A stretch of 64,000 nt of DNA, taken from NCBI RefSeq assembly GCF_020166435.1, contig NZ_JAINZP010000013.1, positions 26,720 to 90,719 of the forward strand, in the 5' to 3' direction. The position numbers and the translations under genes were made by a program. The stretch's first letter is position 1, and every line of letters begins with the position of its first letter. Below the pieces are notes generated by a model that was not told the origin of the DNA, ran no database searches, and worked only from the letters and a program-made list of their open reading frames with translations. Shown here piece after piece: positions 9,158-18,225 of the stretch. The DNA is from Pectobacterium versatile (GTDB lineage Bacteria; Pseudomonadota; Gammaproteobacteria; Enterobacterales; Enterobacteriaceae).

Positions 9158-9485
9158 TCAGTTTTAATTTCTGCGATGTCGATCCTGACTTTCTTCCTGC
9201 TATTGCCAGATTCTTGTTGTTGCTGGCAGTGGCGTGAAGGAGGGGGCTTATCCCCTCGATTATGTTGTTCCTGTTATCTCCATTCTATCTGTTTAAAATA
9301 GCTGATTTTTTTACATTAGTGGCAAGGCTGCGACGTGACATCGAGATACACGGGGCTACCACGGTGCGAGGTGTCCCTGCGGGAACCTCATCACCGTGTT
9401 TCCCCTAATATCTGGCATTGACCGTTACCTTGAACCGCCGCGATGAAAATTATGATTTAACTGACTGAACACAAGAGGGCTGACT
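9158..9485. other. Intergenic region before rhiE
   Basis: 328 bp without a convincing gene. It holds the stem-loop listed separately at 9360-9398 and an AT-rich stretch just before rhiE (TGAAAATTATGATTT at about 9443-9457) that only weakly resembles a KdgR operator. I do not see a clear terminator with a T-run for the export cluster. Confidence 0.6.
9360..9398. repeat. Strong stem-loop upstream of rhiE
   Basis: CACGGTG (9360-9366) pairs with CACCGTG (9392-9398). Inside it GAGGT pairs with ACCTC and TCCC with GGGA, closing on a small loop. It is about 80 bp upstream of the rhiE start, and there is no long T-run. It could be a REP-like unit or a structure in the rhiE leader. Confidence 0.6.
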
Positions 9486-11216
9486 GTGAAGCGATCTGTC
9501 TTGTTGTTGGTGGGGGCCATGCTGGCACCCTATGGCTATAGCGCGCAGGATAATGCGGTGTCGTTATCCGTTTCTGGTTTGAATACCATTCTGGATAATG
9601 GCTTGCTAAAAGTCGCGTTTGGGGAGGATGGCAGCGCGGTAAGCATGGTGACGGGAGGCAAAAATATCGTCACTAACCTGTCCGGCGCGGTGCGCGACCC
9701 GAGTAAAACGCGTAGCGCTTATCTCGATTACTATATTAACGATGCTCATGCTAAAGGCGTCAAAGATTTTGTCCCCGAGCGGGTAGAGGTGCTGCGCAAC
9801 GATCGAGATATAGCGCATGTGGCCTATATCGACGACCGGGACGGGCTGTTACGACTTGAATATCACCTGATTATGCGTCGCGGCGTTAGCGGGCTTTATA
9901 GCTATGTCGTTGCTGAGAATAGCGGAAGTCAGGACGTTAAAGTCAGTGAATTGCGTAACGTCTATCGCTTCGATCCCGCCCGGTTAGATCATCTTTACAA
10001 CGGCGATCGTCAGGGTAAGCCGCTGCTCTACAGCCAGCTTGAAGCGTCGCCGAAGGTGCAGGATGAAACCTGGCGATTGCCGGATGGCAGCATTTATTCC
10101 AAATATGATTTTGCCAGTTACATGCGTGCTGCGCCTTTCTGGGGCGTTTTCGGTAATGGTGTGGGCGCGTGGCTGATTCACGGCAATCGGGAGTATTTCT
10201 CCGGCGATGCGCTCAAGCAGGATCTGCTGGTGCATCAGGATGCGATCATCCTGAACTACATGACGGGCTCGCACTTTGGTACGCCGGATATGGTCGCCCC
10301 GCCGGGCTGGAAAAAATTCTACGGTCCGTGGCTGCTGTATATCAATCAGGGCGATACCGAACAAATGCTGGCGGATGCTCAGCGCCAGGCGCTGACGGAA
10401 GCTGTCGGTTGGCCGTACAACTGGGTCAACGATTCCCGCTATGCGCGCGATCGCACGCAGGTGAGCGGACGCATTGCCAGCCAGCAGCCGGTGACCATCG
10501 TGCTTTCGTCATCGCTGGATGAACCGTTCGATGTGCAAACCCGTGGCTATTCGTATCAGGCAACGACAGACACGCAGGGGAATTTTGTAATCCCTCATGT
10601 TCGCCCGGGCAATTACCATCTGGCGGTATACGCCAACAGCGGTACGCAGCCGGGAATATTAGCAGAACAAACGCTGTCCGTTTCCGGTGATAAGCAAGTG
10701 CTGCCTGTGATAACCCTACCGAAAGCCGAACCGGTTGTTTGGGCGATTGGGCAGGCCAATCGGCAGGCGAGTGAATTCCGCTTTGGCAATGAGGCCCGCA
10801 ACACCCGCTGGCAGCATGAGGTTCCTGCAAACCTGACGTTCGATATTGGCCGCAGCGACTATCAGCACGACTGGTATTACGCGCAGACCAAACCGGGAAA
10901 ATGGGATATCCGTTTTGCCCTGCAACCTGAGAAAAAAAACTATTTCCTGAATATCGCACTGGCGGCAGCGAGCAACAGCGGCATGAGCGAGCCGACCATG
11001 CCACAGCTGGCGATAGCAGTGAACGGCAGCACGTTGGAAACGCTGACTTACGAAAACGACAAAGCCATTTATCGCGGAGCGCTACAGAGTGGTCGTTATC
11101 ACATCGCCCGCATCCCTGTGTCATCCCGCTTTCTGAAAAACGGCAACAACACAATCACGCTGCAATTAAAAGGCGGCAGCGTGATGTATGACGTGGTGAC
11201 GTTAAGCGAAGAGTAA
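9486..11216 (+). CDS. rhiE: Rhamnogalacturonan lyase (PL4), secreted
   Basis: This is an extracellular pectinase that cleaves the rhamnose-galacturonate backbone of rhamnogalacturonan I by beta-elimination. The 576-residue protein has a signal peptide (cleavage after about YGYSA) and the three-part layout of PL4 enzymes: an N-terminal catalytic beta-sandwich, a fibronectin-like domain (about 320-410, 'GNFVIPHVRPGNYHLAVYA') and a C-terminal carbohydrate-binding-like domain ending at about 'SVMYDVVTLSEE'. The start is a GTG with GAGGG at a good distance. In Dickeya dadantii the homologue RhiE leaves the cell through the Out type II system; that route is assumed here. It appears to be a single-gene unit. 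Confidence 0.9.
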   Translation: MKRSVLLLVGAMLAPYGYSAQDNAVSLSVSGLNTILDNGLLKVAFGEDGSAVSMVTGGKNIVTNLSGAVRDPSKTRSAYLDYYINDAHAKGVKDFVPERVEVLRNDRDIAHVAYIDDRDGLLRLEYHLIMRRGVSGLYSYVVAENSGSQDVKVSELRNVYRFDPARLDHLYNGDRQGKPLLYSQLEASPKVQDETWRLPDGSIYSKYDFASYMRAAPFWGVFGNGVGAWLIHGNREYFSGDALKQDLLVHQDAIILNYMTGSHFGTPDMVAPPGWKKFYGPWLLYINQGDTEQMLADAQRQALTEAVGWPYNWVNDSRYARDRTQVSGRIASQQPVTIVLSSSLDEPFDVQTRGYSYQATTDTQGNFVIPHVRPGNYHLAVYANSGTQPGILAEQTLSVSGDKQVLPVITLPKAEPVVWAIGQANRQASEFRFGNEARNTRWQHEVPANLTFDIGRSDYQHDWYYAQTKPGKWDIRFALQPEKKNYFLNIALAAASNSGMSEPTMPQLAIAVNGSTLETLTYENDKAIYRGALQSGRYHIARIPVSSRFLKNGNNTITLQLKGGSVMYDVVTLSEE

Positions 11217-11384
11217 ACTCGGTTTTTACAATATGAAATATTGGCCTAGAGAACTGGGAAACTCTGAGTTTGGTGATGCGTTCAAAGCCAGTGCGAAGTG
11301 TTGTTAAATCAGCAAGCAGAAAGCTAATGATTTCACCTGCGTCCCTAGGTTTATAGATGCTAGGGGCGCTGGGTGATAATATTT

Positions 11385-11834
11385 TTATGCTGTTACAAAG
11401 AGATCTCTTTCCATTTTTCTACGGTGTGCAAGCCCTGGTATTTCTTTCCCACCAGCGTGATCCCATTTTGAAAACTCAGTGGCTGCAAGTGTATAATTAC
11501 CTTGATTCAGGTACTTTAATAATGTTGATTTTCGTACATTCTCAATACCGATATTAAAAGCGAGGCTGACCAACGCATCAAATTGGTTTTGATTAAGAGG
11601 TACGGTAACAATAGTATTAATATCACGTTCAAAACATTTAAGGTCTTCGTGTAACAAATCCTCCGCTTGATTATTCGATAATTCTTCAGGAAAATGTTCT
11701 CCTGGTAGGAGCAGATGTCCATAGCCAATCGTCCATTTCCCAACCACATCCTGATATTTTTTAAGTCTGAGCCCTTCAAATGTTTTTATCAGTTCTAAAC
11801 CTGGTTGGCCGATTTTATGCGGTACGTTTTCCAT
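11385..11834 (-). CDS. Phage-type lysozyme (GH24)
   Basis: This is a muramidase of the T4/P22 endolysin family. The N-terminal motif FEGLRLKKYQDVVGKWTIGYGH contains the catalytic Glu and the following Asp and Thr in the usual spacing. At about 149 residues it has the normal length for the family, and there is no signal peptide. I chose the ATG at 11834 because GGAG lies 6 nt upstream; a start four codons earlier is possible. It is the last gene of the minus-strand series that starts at 14083. No holin, spanin or phage structural gene is nearby, so it is not simply a prophage lysis cassette. Confidence 0.85.
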   Translation of the reverse strand: MENVPHKIGQPGLELIKTFEGLRLKKYQDVVGKWTIGYGHLLLPGEHFPEELSNNQAEDLLHEDLKCFERDINTIVTVPLNQNQFDALVSLAFNIGIENVRKSTLLKYLNQGNYTLAATEFSKWDHAGGKEIPGLAHRRKMERDLFVTA

Positions 11835-11908
11835 AGCAAACTCCATATATAAACGTTAAAATTGGTAATTAGTCGGTGAACCATTGTCTTTAATTATGGG
11901 GGCTGTCA

Positions 11909-12274
11909 CTACCTGAATTCCATTAAAAAAATAAGATACTGTGTATGGGGATCTGAATTTCTGTCAGGAATTTTGATATTAATAACCTTTTTTTCACAAT
12001 GCCTAAACCATCGTGTCAGAATGCCAGGTTTTCCGACATATAATATATCTGGCTGGCATTTTAAACTGTATGCAAAAAAGGAAATGTGTAGCGTGCTTTG
12101 GTAACAATGACAGTCCAGAACAGGCAGAAGGTTATTTAGTGGTTGCTGGGTACGCCAACTGAGATCAATAAGTCGGTTCACATACTGATGCGCCATATCA
12201 TGATCAATCTTACGCTGCGCATGTTGGTGCGATCGATAAATATTGTCGGCTATCTGTATGATAGATATGCGCAT
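11909..12274 (-). CDS. Hypothetical protein of the DUF2589/lysozyme island
   Basis: About 121 residues, no family recognised. It is rich in His and Ile, with 'SHQHAQRKIDHDMAHQYVNRLIDLSW' near the start; I see no signal peptide or membrane helix. The ATG at 12274 lies 2 nt after the stop of the preceding gene, so the two are probably translationally coupled. Base composition is AT-rich like its neighbours. Confidence 0.6.
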   Translation of the reverse strand: MRISIIQIADNIYRSHQHAQRKIDHDMAHQYVNRLIDLSWRTQQPLNNLLPVLDCHCYQSTLHISFFAYSLKCQPDILYVGKPGILTRWFRHCEKKVINIKIPDRNSDPHTQYLIFLMEFR

Positions 12275-12276
12275 GA

Positions 12277-12543
12277 TCAATCAATCCATAATGGCTTACG
12301 TTCAAAATCAATGTGATAAACCAACCATTGTTGTATCACCTGATGTTCTCCCATATTGAGTAAGATAAAGTTTTTCTCAATACCAATGATTCGTCCCTTC
12401 GGAGATTCCGAAAGACAGCGATTTACTAGATCTGTCGCCCGCAGAGCATCTTCTTCCGAGTAAGGAACAGAGGGGGTTGGGTTACCGATAGCAATGCGCT
12501 TTACAAATCGAATGCCTGAGAGGTCAAAAACCTGTGATGTCAT
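12277..12543 (-). CDS. Small hypothetical protein of the DUF2589/lysozyme island
   Basis: 88 residues, no family recognised, no signal or membrane segment. AAGGAGAAA upstream of the ATG is a near-perfect ribosome-binding site and supports expression. It follows an ERIC-type repeat (12607-12745) that separates it from the two DUF2589 genes, and it is coupled to the downstream gene. Confidence 0.65.
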   Translation of the reverse strand: MTSQVFDLSGIRFVKRIAIGNPTPSVPYSEEDALRATDLVNRCLSESPKGRIIGIEKNFILLNMGEHQVIQQWLVYHIDFERKPLWID

Positions 12544-12606
12544 TCAATTTCTCCTTACCAACAAGTTGATAGATATAGGGTAAGAAGAGATCTTACCCTG
12601 AGTTTA

Positions 12607-12745
12607 TATATCCGTCATACTTCAAGTTGCATGTGCGTTGGCTGTATTACTCGGCCCTTCCATGTGCCTCGCCCTAAAGAGCCAACGCTTTTTGTTGTTC
12701 AAAACGTTAACGTTTTGTCCTGAAACTCGAATTATTTAGGGTATA
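12607..12745. repeat. ERIC-related element with divergent core
   Basis: The ends (TATATCC... and ...GGGTATA) and the first 20-25 bases at each side match the ERIC at 2880-3006 in reverse orientation, but the interior differs and lacks the ERIC primer sites. The interior does resemble the element at 62187-62304 (shared GACAAAACGT, GCGTTG and AAGGCGAG/AGGGCGAG blocks). It lies inside the minus-strand gene series. Confidence 0.75.
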
Positions 12746-12747
12746 GT

Positions 12748-13374
12748 CTACTTGCTGTCGGCGTCTTTGTTCGTGTTAGCTTGAGGTTTGGCGACAGGTT
12801 GAATGATGGTCTGCATAATATCAAGCACACGAGAAAGGCCTTCAGGCATACCTTCATCAGCAGCATGGACTTCAATATGGTATTTTGCCGAATTATCCGT
12901 CTTTCTGGTGCTTTCCTGATGGGCACTGACATTACCTTTTATTTTCACACCCCAGCCAAATAACCCACCGCCTGCATTGAGTCCTGTGCTTTCATCTGAT
13001 GATTTTTTTTCTTCTACGGCTGATTTTACTTCCATATCGAAAGTAATATCGACTTTCTTTACCGACAATGCAGGTATATTGACAATAGAAAGCAACGGGA
13101 CATTAATTTCCATATCTTGAAGGATATTGATGATTCCTTCATTGGTTTGTTGTGGAATGTTCTGTTGGTATTCAAATTTAATATTTCTCACTTCTTTTTT
13201 ATCAATAATATTTTCATTACCATCTTTGTAAGTCGTAATAAAACCGATTTCATTGATAAAATCCACAGTGGCCTTTGCCATCATAACCTGAGCCTCACAT
13301 GCTGCCTGCAGTGGCGCACCGATGAGTGCATTCATCGGAAGACCATTAAATTGATTCGCGATTTCATTTGCCAT
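12748..13374 (-). CDS. DUF2589 family protein (paralogue B)
   Basis: 208 residues with the DUF2589 pattern: an N-terminal 'LIGAPLQAACEAQVMMAKATVDFI' helix, a central beta-rich part with 'VPLLSIVNIPALSVKKVDITFDM', and a C-terminal 'IEVHAADEGMPEGLSRVLDIM' block. Function is unknown for the family. AAGGAA precedes the ATG. Its C-terminal block is shared with the adjacent paralogue ('VHQDTPEGVSRMVNEL'), so the pair arose by duplication or the proteins act together. Low GC relative to the core genome suggests transfer. Confidence 0.8.
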   Translation of the reverse strand: MANEIANQFNGLPMNALIGAPLQAACEAQVMMAKATVDFINEIGFITTYKDGNENIIDKKEVRNIKFEYQQNIPQQTNEGIINILQDMEINVPLLSIVNIPALSVKKVDITFDMEVKSAVEEKKSSDESTGLNAGGGLFGWGVKIKGNVSAHQESTRKTDNSAKYHIEVHAADEGMPEGLSRVLDIMQTIIQPVAKPQANTNKDADSK

Positions 13375-13456
13375 GATTGTGATTCCTTCAGCTGTGGGTT
13401 AATTCATTGTGAATGATGTATTTAATTAATTATTTTTTGGCTTTTTTTATGTGGAA

Positions 13457-14083
13457 TCACTTTGATAAATCATCATTACGGTTGTTCTTTCCCTGTTTTT
13501 TTCCCGTATAAAAATAACCTTGAGCATTGTTTATCAGTTCGTTCACCATTCTGGAGACACCTTCAGGTGTGTCCTGATGAACAATTTCTATTTTTATCTT
13601 GGCTAATAGGCTATTTTTGTTTTTTATGATTCCACTACCAAGATCTACTTGCAGAGATGGTTGCTCCTCTAATAGTTCGGGTTTGTCTTGAACATCATTA
13701 GCGAATAGCTTTATCTGTTCATTATTATGACCTGGTTCGAACTCATCAAGATTGGTGAGCCCTACTTCAAATTCGGCGGAGGCTTTTTCAATCCGCACGC
13801 TACTGAGTGGAACCAGATTAATAAAGGGAACGCAATAGTAATCAATATCATCATCTGTTGCACCTTCGCGACGAGAAGGAAGACCGATTTTCAATCTGCG
13901 TGGGAAAATTCCTGGCAGCATATTTTTTTCATCGCTGACAGACAGATCGGGATCTTTTCTACGTTTTTTTTTAAAAAAACGTAGAATATTTAGCGATTGC
14001 GCTTCGGCAACATCATCTTGTGCCTGTGCCATTGATTTAGCTAAAGCGGTAATAATACTGCTTAAAGACGTGTTTTTTGCCAT
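13457..14083 (-). CDS. DUF2589-like protein (paralogue A)
   Basis: About 208 residues, starting MAKNTSLSSIITALAKSMAQ. The frame is open further upstream (to 14206), but those residues (MMPNELLSNNLD...) look like non-coding leader, so I prefer the ATG at 14083. Shared features with the next gene are the central 'CVPFINLVPLSSVRIEKASAEFEV' and the C-terminal 'VHQDTPEGVSRMVNEL'. There is a basic patch (FKKKRRKDPD) after the first helix. It is the first gene of the minus-strand series and diverges from the M20-LuxR gene. Function unknown. Confidence 0.75.
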   Translation of the reverse strand: MAKNTSLSSIITALAKSMAQAQDDVAEAQSLNILRFFKKKRRKDPDLSVSDEKNMLPGIFPRRLKIGLPSRREGATDDDIDYYCVPFINLVPLSSVRIEKASAEFEVGLTNLDEFEPGHNNEQIKLFANDVQDKPELLEEQPSLQVDLGSGIIKNKNSLLAKIKIEIVHQDTPEGVSRMVNELINNAQGYFYTGKKQGKNNRNDDLSK

Positions 14084-14528
14084 GACTATTCTCGCACTCT
14101 GAATGTTGCAGGAGATATTGTACAGCGCTATTGCTATTCCCATGGATATGCGTAAATGACGTTTACACATATCTAGATTATTCGAAAGTAGCTCATTTGG
14201 CATCACCCTTTTTCTGATTAATTTTTCACCCCTAATAAAACCCCCTGTGTTTTTACTGTATAAATTTGCATTTAAATGTGGTTTTATTACTAAGGCTTGA
14301 TTATTCTATGTCTGACTCACCCCTCGTAGGGGGGGGTAATTTATTGTTTTACATTTGTTTTTATTTTTTTGTTACCACTTCACCCCCATGAACAGAATTT
14401 TTTATGAAAAGAGGGGGTGATGTTAATTTTTATATTTACAGAGTGAGAAAAATCACAGTATATACAGTGATTCAGATGAAGTAATTATTAGTATTAAAAC
14501 TATTCCATTAGCTACCTGGTTCATTATT
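14084..14528. promoter_or_regulatory. Divergent intergenic region with repeated TCACCCC motifs
   Basis: This 445 bp AT-rich spacer lies between the DUF2589 series and the M20-LuxR gene. TCACCC(C) occurs at 14203, 14226, 14317 and 14380, and its complement GGGGGTGA at 14413-14420. The 14380 and 14413 copies form an inverted repeat TCACCCCC-N25-GGGGGTGA, and the 14317 copy sits in ACCCCTCGTAGGGG. G/C runs stand out against the AT background. They are candidate operators for the fused LuxR-type regulator; this is inference. Confidence 0.5.
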
Positions 14529-15983
14529 ATGAATGAATTATTAAATTTTATTGCGCAGCGAGAAGGCGAAGCGATCAATTTTCATCGGGAATTGGTTCGT
14601 CGTCCTGCTATTAATCCTGAACATGGTGGTGAAGGAGAAGAAATAAAGGCAAGGTGGATAGAGGAGTGGCTATATCAAAATGGTCTTTGCCGCGTTCAGC
14701 GTATGGATGCGTTGGACGTTCAGGCGAATAATAAATTAAGACCCAATTTGGTGGCGCATTTTCTTCCTGCGGGGTGCAAGCACACGCTATGGTTAGTTAC
14801 GCATATGGATATTGCCGCTCCGGGGCCACTGGAACATTGGATGAGCGATCCGTTCATCTTGCGTATTGATGGTGATAGATTGTATGGCAGGGGCGTAGAG
14901 GATAACAATCAGGGAATTGTCTCGGCCTTATTATTGCTGGATGCCATAAAGCAACTGAAGATAACGCCGCCAATGGGGATTGGGATTATTTTTACCAGTG
15001 CTAGTATTATTGATTACACGAAAGGTATCAGCCATGTTTTGAATAAAATCCCACAGTTATTTCGGGCTGATGATCTGATTGTGGCACCCGATTATGGCAA
15101 TGAGAACGGCAGCATTATTGAAATTGGCGAAAAGTGCAATGCTTGGGTGCGTATTGATGTCAAAGGCCGAGCATATCATGCTGGGTTTAGTGAGGGGCCA
15201 AACTGTTTTGAGGCAGCTGCTCGCTTTATTTCCCGCTTGAAGCACGTACGTCGTCGTTATGCTTGCCCTGACCCATTCTTCTTCCCTCCCACATCAACGA
15301 TAACCCCAACACATTCTGAAACCAACAGTACGGGGCTGAACCATGTCCCTGCCAATTTTGTGTTTTACCTTGATATTCGCCTGATGCCAAATTGTAGGCT
15401 GGAATCGGTGATGAATGACCTACAGCAATTAGCTCGCCTTATTGAAAAACAGGAAAGGGTTTTGTTCACCTTTTCTCCTATAGAGATCACGCCAGAGGCA
15501 CCGATTACTTCCGGACACTCACCGGTAATTCGTATCCTCTCGGATGCTATCGAGAAAGAATTAAGTGTTACGCCACGTCTGGTCGGGGTTGGTGGGGTGA
15601 CAATGGTGTCTGTGATTCGTTCTCTGGGATTGCCTGTGGCAGTATGGGGGATCCAGCAATCCAGCAAGAATCAAGTAAATGAAAGTATCAGTCTTAAGGC
15701 CCAGTTAGAACAAACTCGTATTTTTGCCCGAATGTTATACACATCGCCGCTAAAATTATCCAAGATGATGCCGCCTCAATCGATTCCTTGTGTGGGAGCA
15801 AAAAATATCACACCTGCGGAACAATCGGTCGCCAGGTTAGTAGGGCTTGGCATGAGTAATGAAAACATGGGTGAACAACTCAATTTGAGCGTCAACACGA
15901 TTAGAACGCATTTGAAAAATCTCTACCGCAAAACGGGTGCTAGTAATCGGCGAGAATTACAGCGTTTGTTTATTTTGAAGTAA
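14529..15983 (+). CDS. M20-peptidase-like protein fused to a LuxR-type HTH
   Basis: 484 residues. Residues 1-405 follow the M20 (ArgE/DapE/CPG2) fold: THMD at 91-94 supplies the metal His and Asp, GRGVEDNNQG at 120-129 the bridging Asp, and a dimerisation domain follows (KGRAYHAGFSEG). The usual catalytic Glu-Glu pair is replaced (SASIID, 157-162) and the last metal His before the C-terminal 'NE' is missing (NQVNES). Residues 425-480 are a GerE/LuxR helix-turn-helix (LNLSVNTIRTHLKNLYRKTG). It is probably a transcription regulator whose sensor is a catalytically dead or altered M20 domain that may bind a peptide or acyl-amino acid. No strong ribosome-binding site is visible. It diverges from the DUF2589/lysozyme genes, its likely targets. 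Confidence 0.8.
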   Translation: MNELLNFIAQREGEAINFHRELVRRPAINPEHGGEGEEIKARWIEEWLYQNGLCRVQRMDALDVQANNKLRPNLVAHFLPAGCKHTLWLVTHMDIAAPGPLEHWMSDPFILRIDGDRLYGRGVEDNNQGIVSALLLLDAIKQLKITPPMGIGIIFTSASIIDYTKGISHVLNKIPQLFRADDLIVAPDYGNENGSIIEIGEKCNAWVRIDVKGRAYHAGFSEGPNCFEAAARFISRLKHVRRRYACPDPFFFPPTSTITPTHSETNSTGLNHVPANFVFYLDIRLMPNCRLESVMNDLQQLARLIEKQERVLFTFSPIEITPEAPITSGHSPVIRILSDAIEKELSVTPRLVGVGGVTMVSVIRSLGLPVAVWGIQQSSKNQVNESISLKAQLEQTRIFARMLYTSPLKLSKMMPPQSIPCVGAKNITPAEQSVARLVGLGMSNENMGEQLNLSVNTIRTHLKNLYRKTGASNRRELQRLFILK

Positions 15984-16093
15984 GGGTATGCGGTTGGCTT
16001 CAGACTATTTATATGCCTTAATTTGAGTTATCTATTAGCGAGTGGTTAAAAATAATTGGCTTAAATTTCAATGATATAAATGATTTTTTTCAG

Positions 16094-16123
16094 AAAAAAA
16101 CTGACCCGTATTGTACGGGCCAG
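16094..16123 (-). terminator. Rho-independent terminator of the acs-yjcH-actP operon
   Basis: Read on the minus strand, a hairpin with CCCGTA/TACGGG stem around a CAA loop is followed by seven T. It lies 12 bp past the actP stop. Confidence 0.85.
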
Positions 16124-16134
16124 TGAGAGGGAAT

Positions 16135-17793
16135 CTAGTGGGAACTGCTGCGTGATGCGCCGACGCCGGTTTGTGAGCGGACAAACTGCGCATGGAAGCG
16201 TGCGCGTTCCTGCTGTCCGGCTTCGGAGCGATCGGTGATGGAGAAGAACCAGATACCGATAAACGCGACCAGCATGGAGAACAATGCTGGATAATCATAG
16301 GGATAAATAGGGGTGGCATGACCGAGGATTTTCACCCAGATCGTCGGCCCCAATATCATCAAAATTACAGCCGTCAACAGACCCGCCCAACCGCCAATCA
16401 TCGCTCCGCGTGTAGTCAACTTAGACCAGTACATGGAGATGATAATAATTGGGAAGTTACAGCTCGCAGCGATGGAGAACGCTAACCCAACCATGAAGGC
16501 GATGTTTTGGTTCTCAAACAGGATACCGAGCGAAATAGCCACCACACCCAGTACCAGTACGGTGATTTTTGAGACTCTCAGCTCATTGCGCTCCGTCGCT
16601 TTTCCTCTCTTGAACACGTTAGAGTAGAGATCGTGGGACACGGCAGACGCACCTGCTAGTGTCAGCCCAGCAACGACGGCCAGAATGGTGGCAAAGGCCA
16701 CGGCAGAGATAAAGCCGAGGAAGAAGTTGCCGCCGACGGCATCGGCCAAATGCACAGCTGCCATGTTATTCCCACCGATGAGCGCGCCTGTCGCGTCTTT
16801 AAACGCTGGATTGGCGCTGACCAGCAGAATAGCGCCGAAGCCGATGATGAAGGTCAGGAAGTAGAAATAGCCCATGAACCCCGTGGCGTAGAACACGCTT
16901 TTTCGTGCTTCTTTCGCATCGCTGACGGTGAAGAAACGCATCAGAATATGCGGCAGACCGGCCGTACCGAACATTAGGCCCAGCCCGAGAGACAGCGCGG
17001 ATATCGGATCAGAAACCAGTCCTCCAGGACGCATAATTGCTGCCCCTTTTGGGTGAACTGCTACCGCCTGTTTGAACAGCTCGTCAAAGCTGAACCCCAC
17101 GGATTTCATCACCATGACGGCCATGAAGGTGGCACCGAACAGCAGCAGGACCGCTTTGATAATTTGTACCCATGTGGTGGCGAGCATACCGCCAAACATT
17201 ACGTACATCACCATCAGAATCCCGACCAGCACCACCGCGACATGGTAGTTGAGGCCGAACAGCAGCTCGATGAGTTTCCCCGCGCCCACCATCTGCGCAA
17301 TGAGGTACAGAGCCACAACCACCAGCGAACCACAGGCGGAGAGGCTGCGGATCGGGCGCTGTTGCAAACGGTAAGATGCGACGTCAGCAAAGGTGTAGCG
17401 CCCGAGGTTACGTAGCCGCTCTGCGATCAGAAACAGAATAATCGGCCAGCCAACTAAAAAGCCGAGTGAATAAATCAGGCCGTCGTAACCGGAGGTGTAG
17501 ACCAGCGCAGAAATACCGAGGAAGGATGCAGCGGACATGTAGTCACCTGCAATCGCCAGTCCGTTCTGGAAACCGGTGATGTTGCCGCCTGCCGTGTAGT
17601 AATCACTGCGTGAACGCGTTTTCTTCGATGCCCAGTAAGTGATATACAGCGTGCCGCCAACGAACAGCAGAAACATCACGATAGCCTGAATATTCAACGG
17701 CTGGCGCTGGACATCCCCCGTGAGTGCATCTGCTGCCCATGCAAGCATTGGCAGCGTCAAAAGTCCGAACAGTATCATAAAGCGTATTTTCAT
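16135..17793 (-). CDS. actP: Acetate/glycolate:cation symporter ActP
   Basis: Sodium:solute symporter (SSS) family permease for acetate and glycolate, 552 residues, normal length. A cleavable signal-like N-terminus ([15 protein letters not shown]) is followed by about 13 transmembrane helices, with '[33 protein letters not shown]' (15-60 residues after the first helix) as the conserved SSS start. The start codon overlaps the yjcH stop (ATGA). It is the last gene of acs-yjcH-actP, which together import and activate acetate. Confidence 0.95.
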   Translation of the reverse strand: MKIRFMILFGLLTLPMLAWAADALTGDVQRQPLNIQAIVMFLLFVGGTLYITYWASKKTRSRSDYYTAGGNITGFQNGLAIAGDYMSAASFLGISALVYTSGYDGLIYSLGFLVGWPIILFLIAERLRNLGRYTFADVASYRLQQRPIRSLSACGSLVVVALYLIAQMVGAGKLIELLFGLNYHVAVVLVGILMVMYVMFGGMLATTWVQIIKAVLLLFGATFMAVMVMKSVGFSFDELFKQAVAVHPKGAAIMRPGGLVSDPISALSLGLGLMFGTAGLPHILMRFFTVSDAKEARKSVFYATGFMGYFYFLTFIIGFGAILLVSANPAFKDATGALIGGNNMAAVHLADAVGGNFFLGFISAVAFATILAVVAGLTLAGASAVSHDLYSNVFKRGKATERNELRVSKITVLVLGVVAISLGILFENQNIAFMVGLAFSIAASCNFPIIIISMYWSKLTTRGAMIGGWAGLLTAVILMILGPTIWVKILGHATPIYPYDYPALFSMLVAFIGIWFFSITDRSEAGQQERARFHAQFVRSQTGVGASRSSSH

Positions 17794-18101
17794 TGCTTTA
17801 CCTCATCCAGTAACTGCTTGGTCAGACGATCAAATTCACCGTTAGCGCGATACACATAAACGCCTGTCAGAATGAAGGAAATCGCAATCAATCCCACGCC
17901 AATTGGAATACCACGGGTAATGCTGGAACCTAGAGCAATCGGCGTTCCCAGCCAGCCAGGTGCAAAGGCGATGAGCAGAATAAAGCCGACATAAAGCACC
18001 AGCATGATCAGTGAAAGAAAAGCGGCAAAACGCTGTCGCTTGTTGACCAGTTCTCTGAATAAGGGGTGACTTTCAATCCGTTGATAAATGGCATCATTCA
18101 T
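17790..18101 (-). CDS. yjcH: DUF485 inner-membrane protein YjcH
   Basis: 103 residues with two transmembrane helices, the invariable companion of actP. I chose the ATG at 18101 ([10 protein letters not shown]) because GGAGA lies upstream and it matches the family length; the frame runs 28 codons further. Function unknown; it probably helps acetate transport. Confidence 0.92.
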   Translation of the reverse strand: MNDAIYQRIESHPLFRELVNKRQRFAAFLSLIMLVLYVGFILLIAFAPGWLGTPIALGSSITRGIPIGVGLIAISFILTGVYVYRANGEFDRLTKQLLDEVKQ

Positions 18102-18225
18102 CGTAAGTCTCCAGTAATCTGTAGGGTTGAGTCTTGCCGCGACGTTACCGCCTGATTTATCGCCAGCCGCATCCCCGCAAGCCACGTCATGGCTTACGGG
18201 AATGAAGAGTGCGGTGGGTCAGGGG

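Noticed and set aside
9443..9457. KdgR box upstream of rhiE
   Set aside because: TGAAAATTATGATTT differs from the operator consensus at several positions.
11385..14206. Prophage remnant
   Set aside because: Only a lysozyme is phage-like; no holin, spanin, capsid, tail or integrase gene is present.
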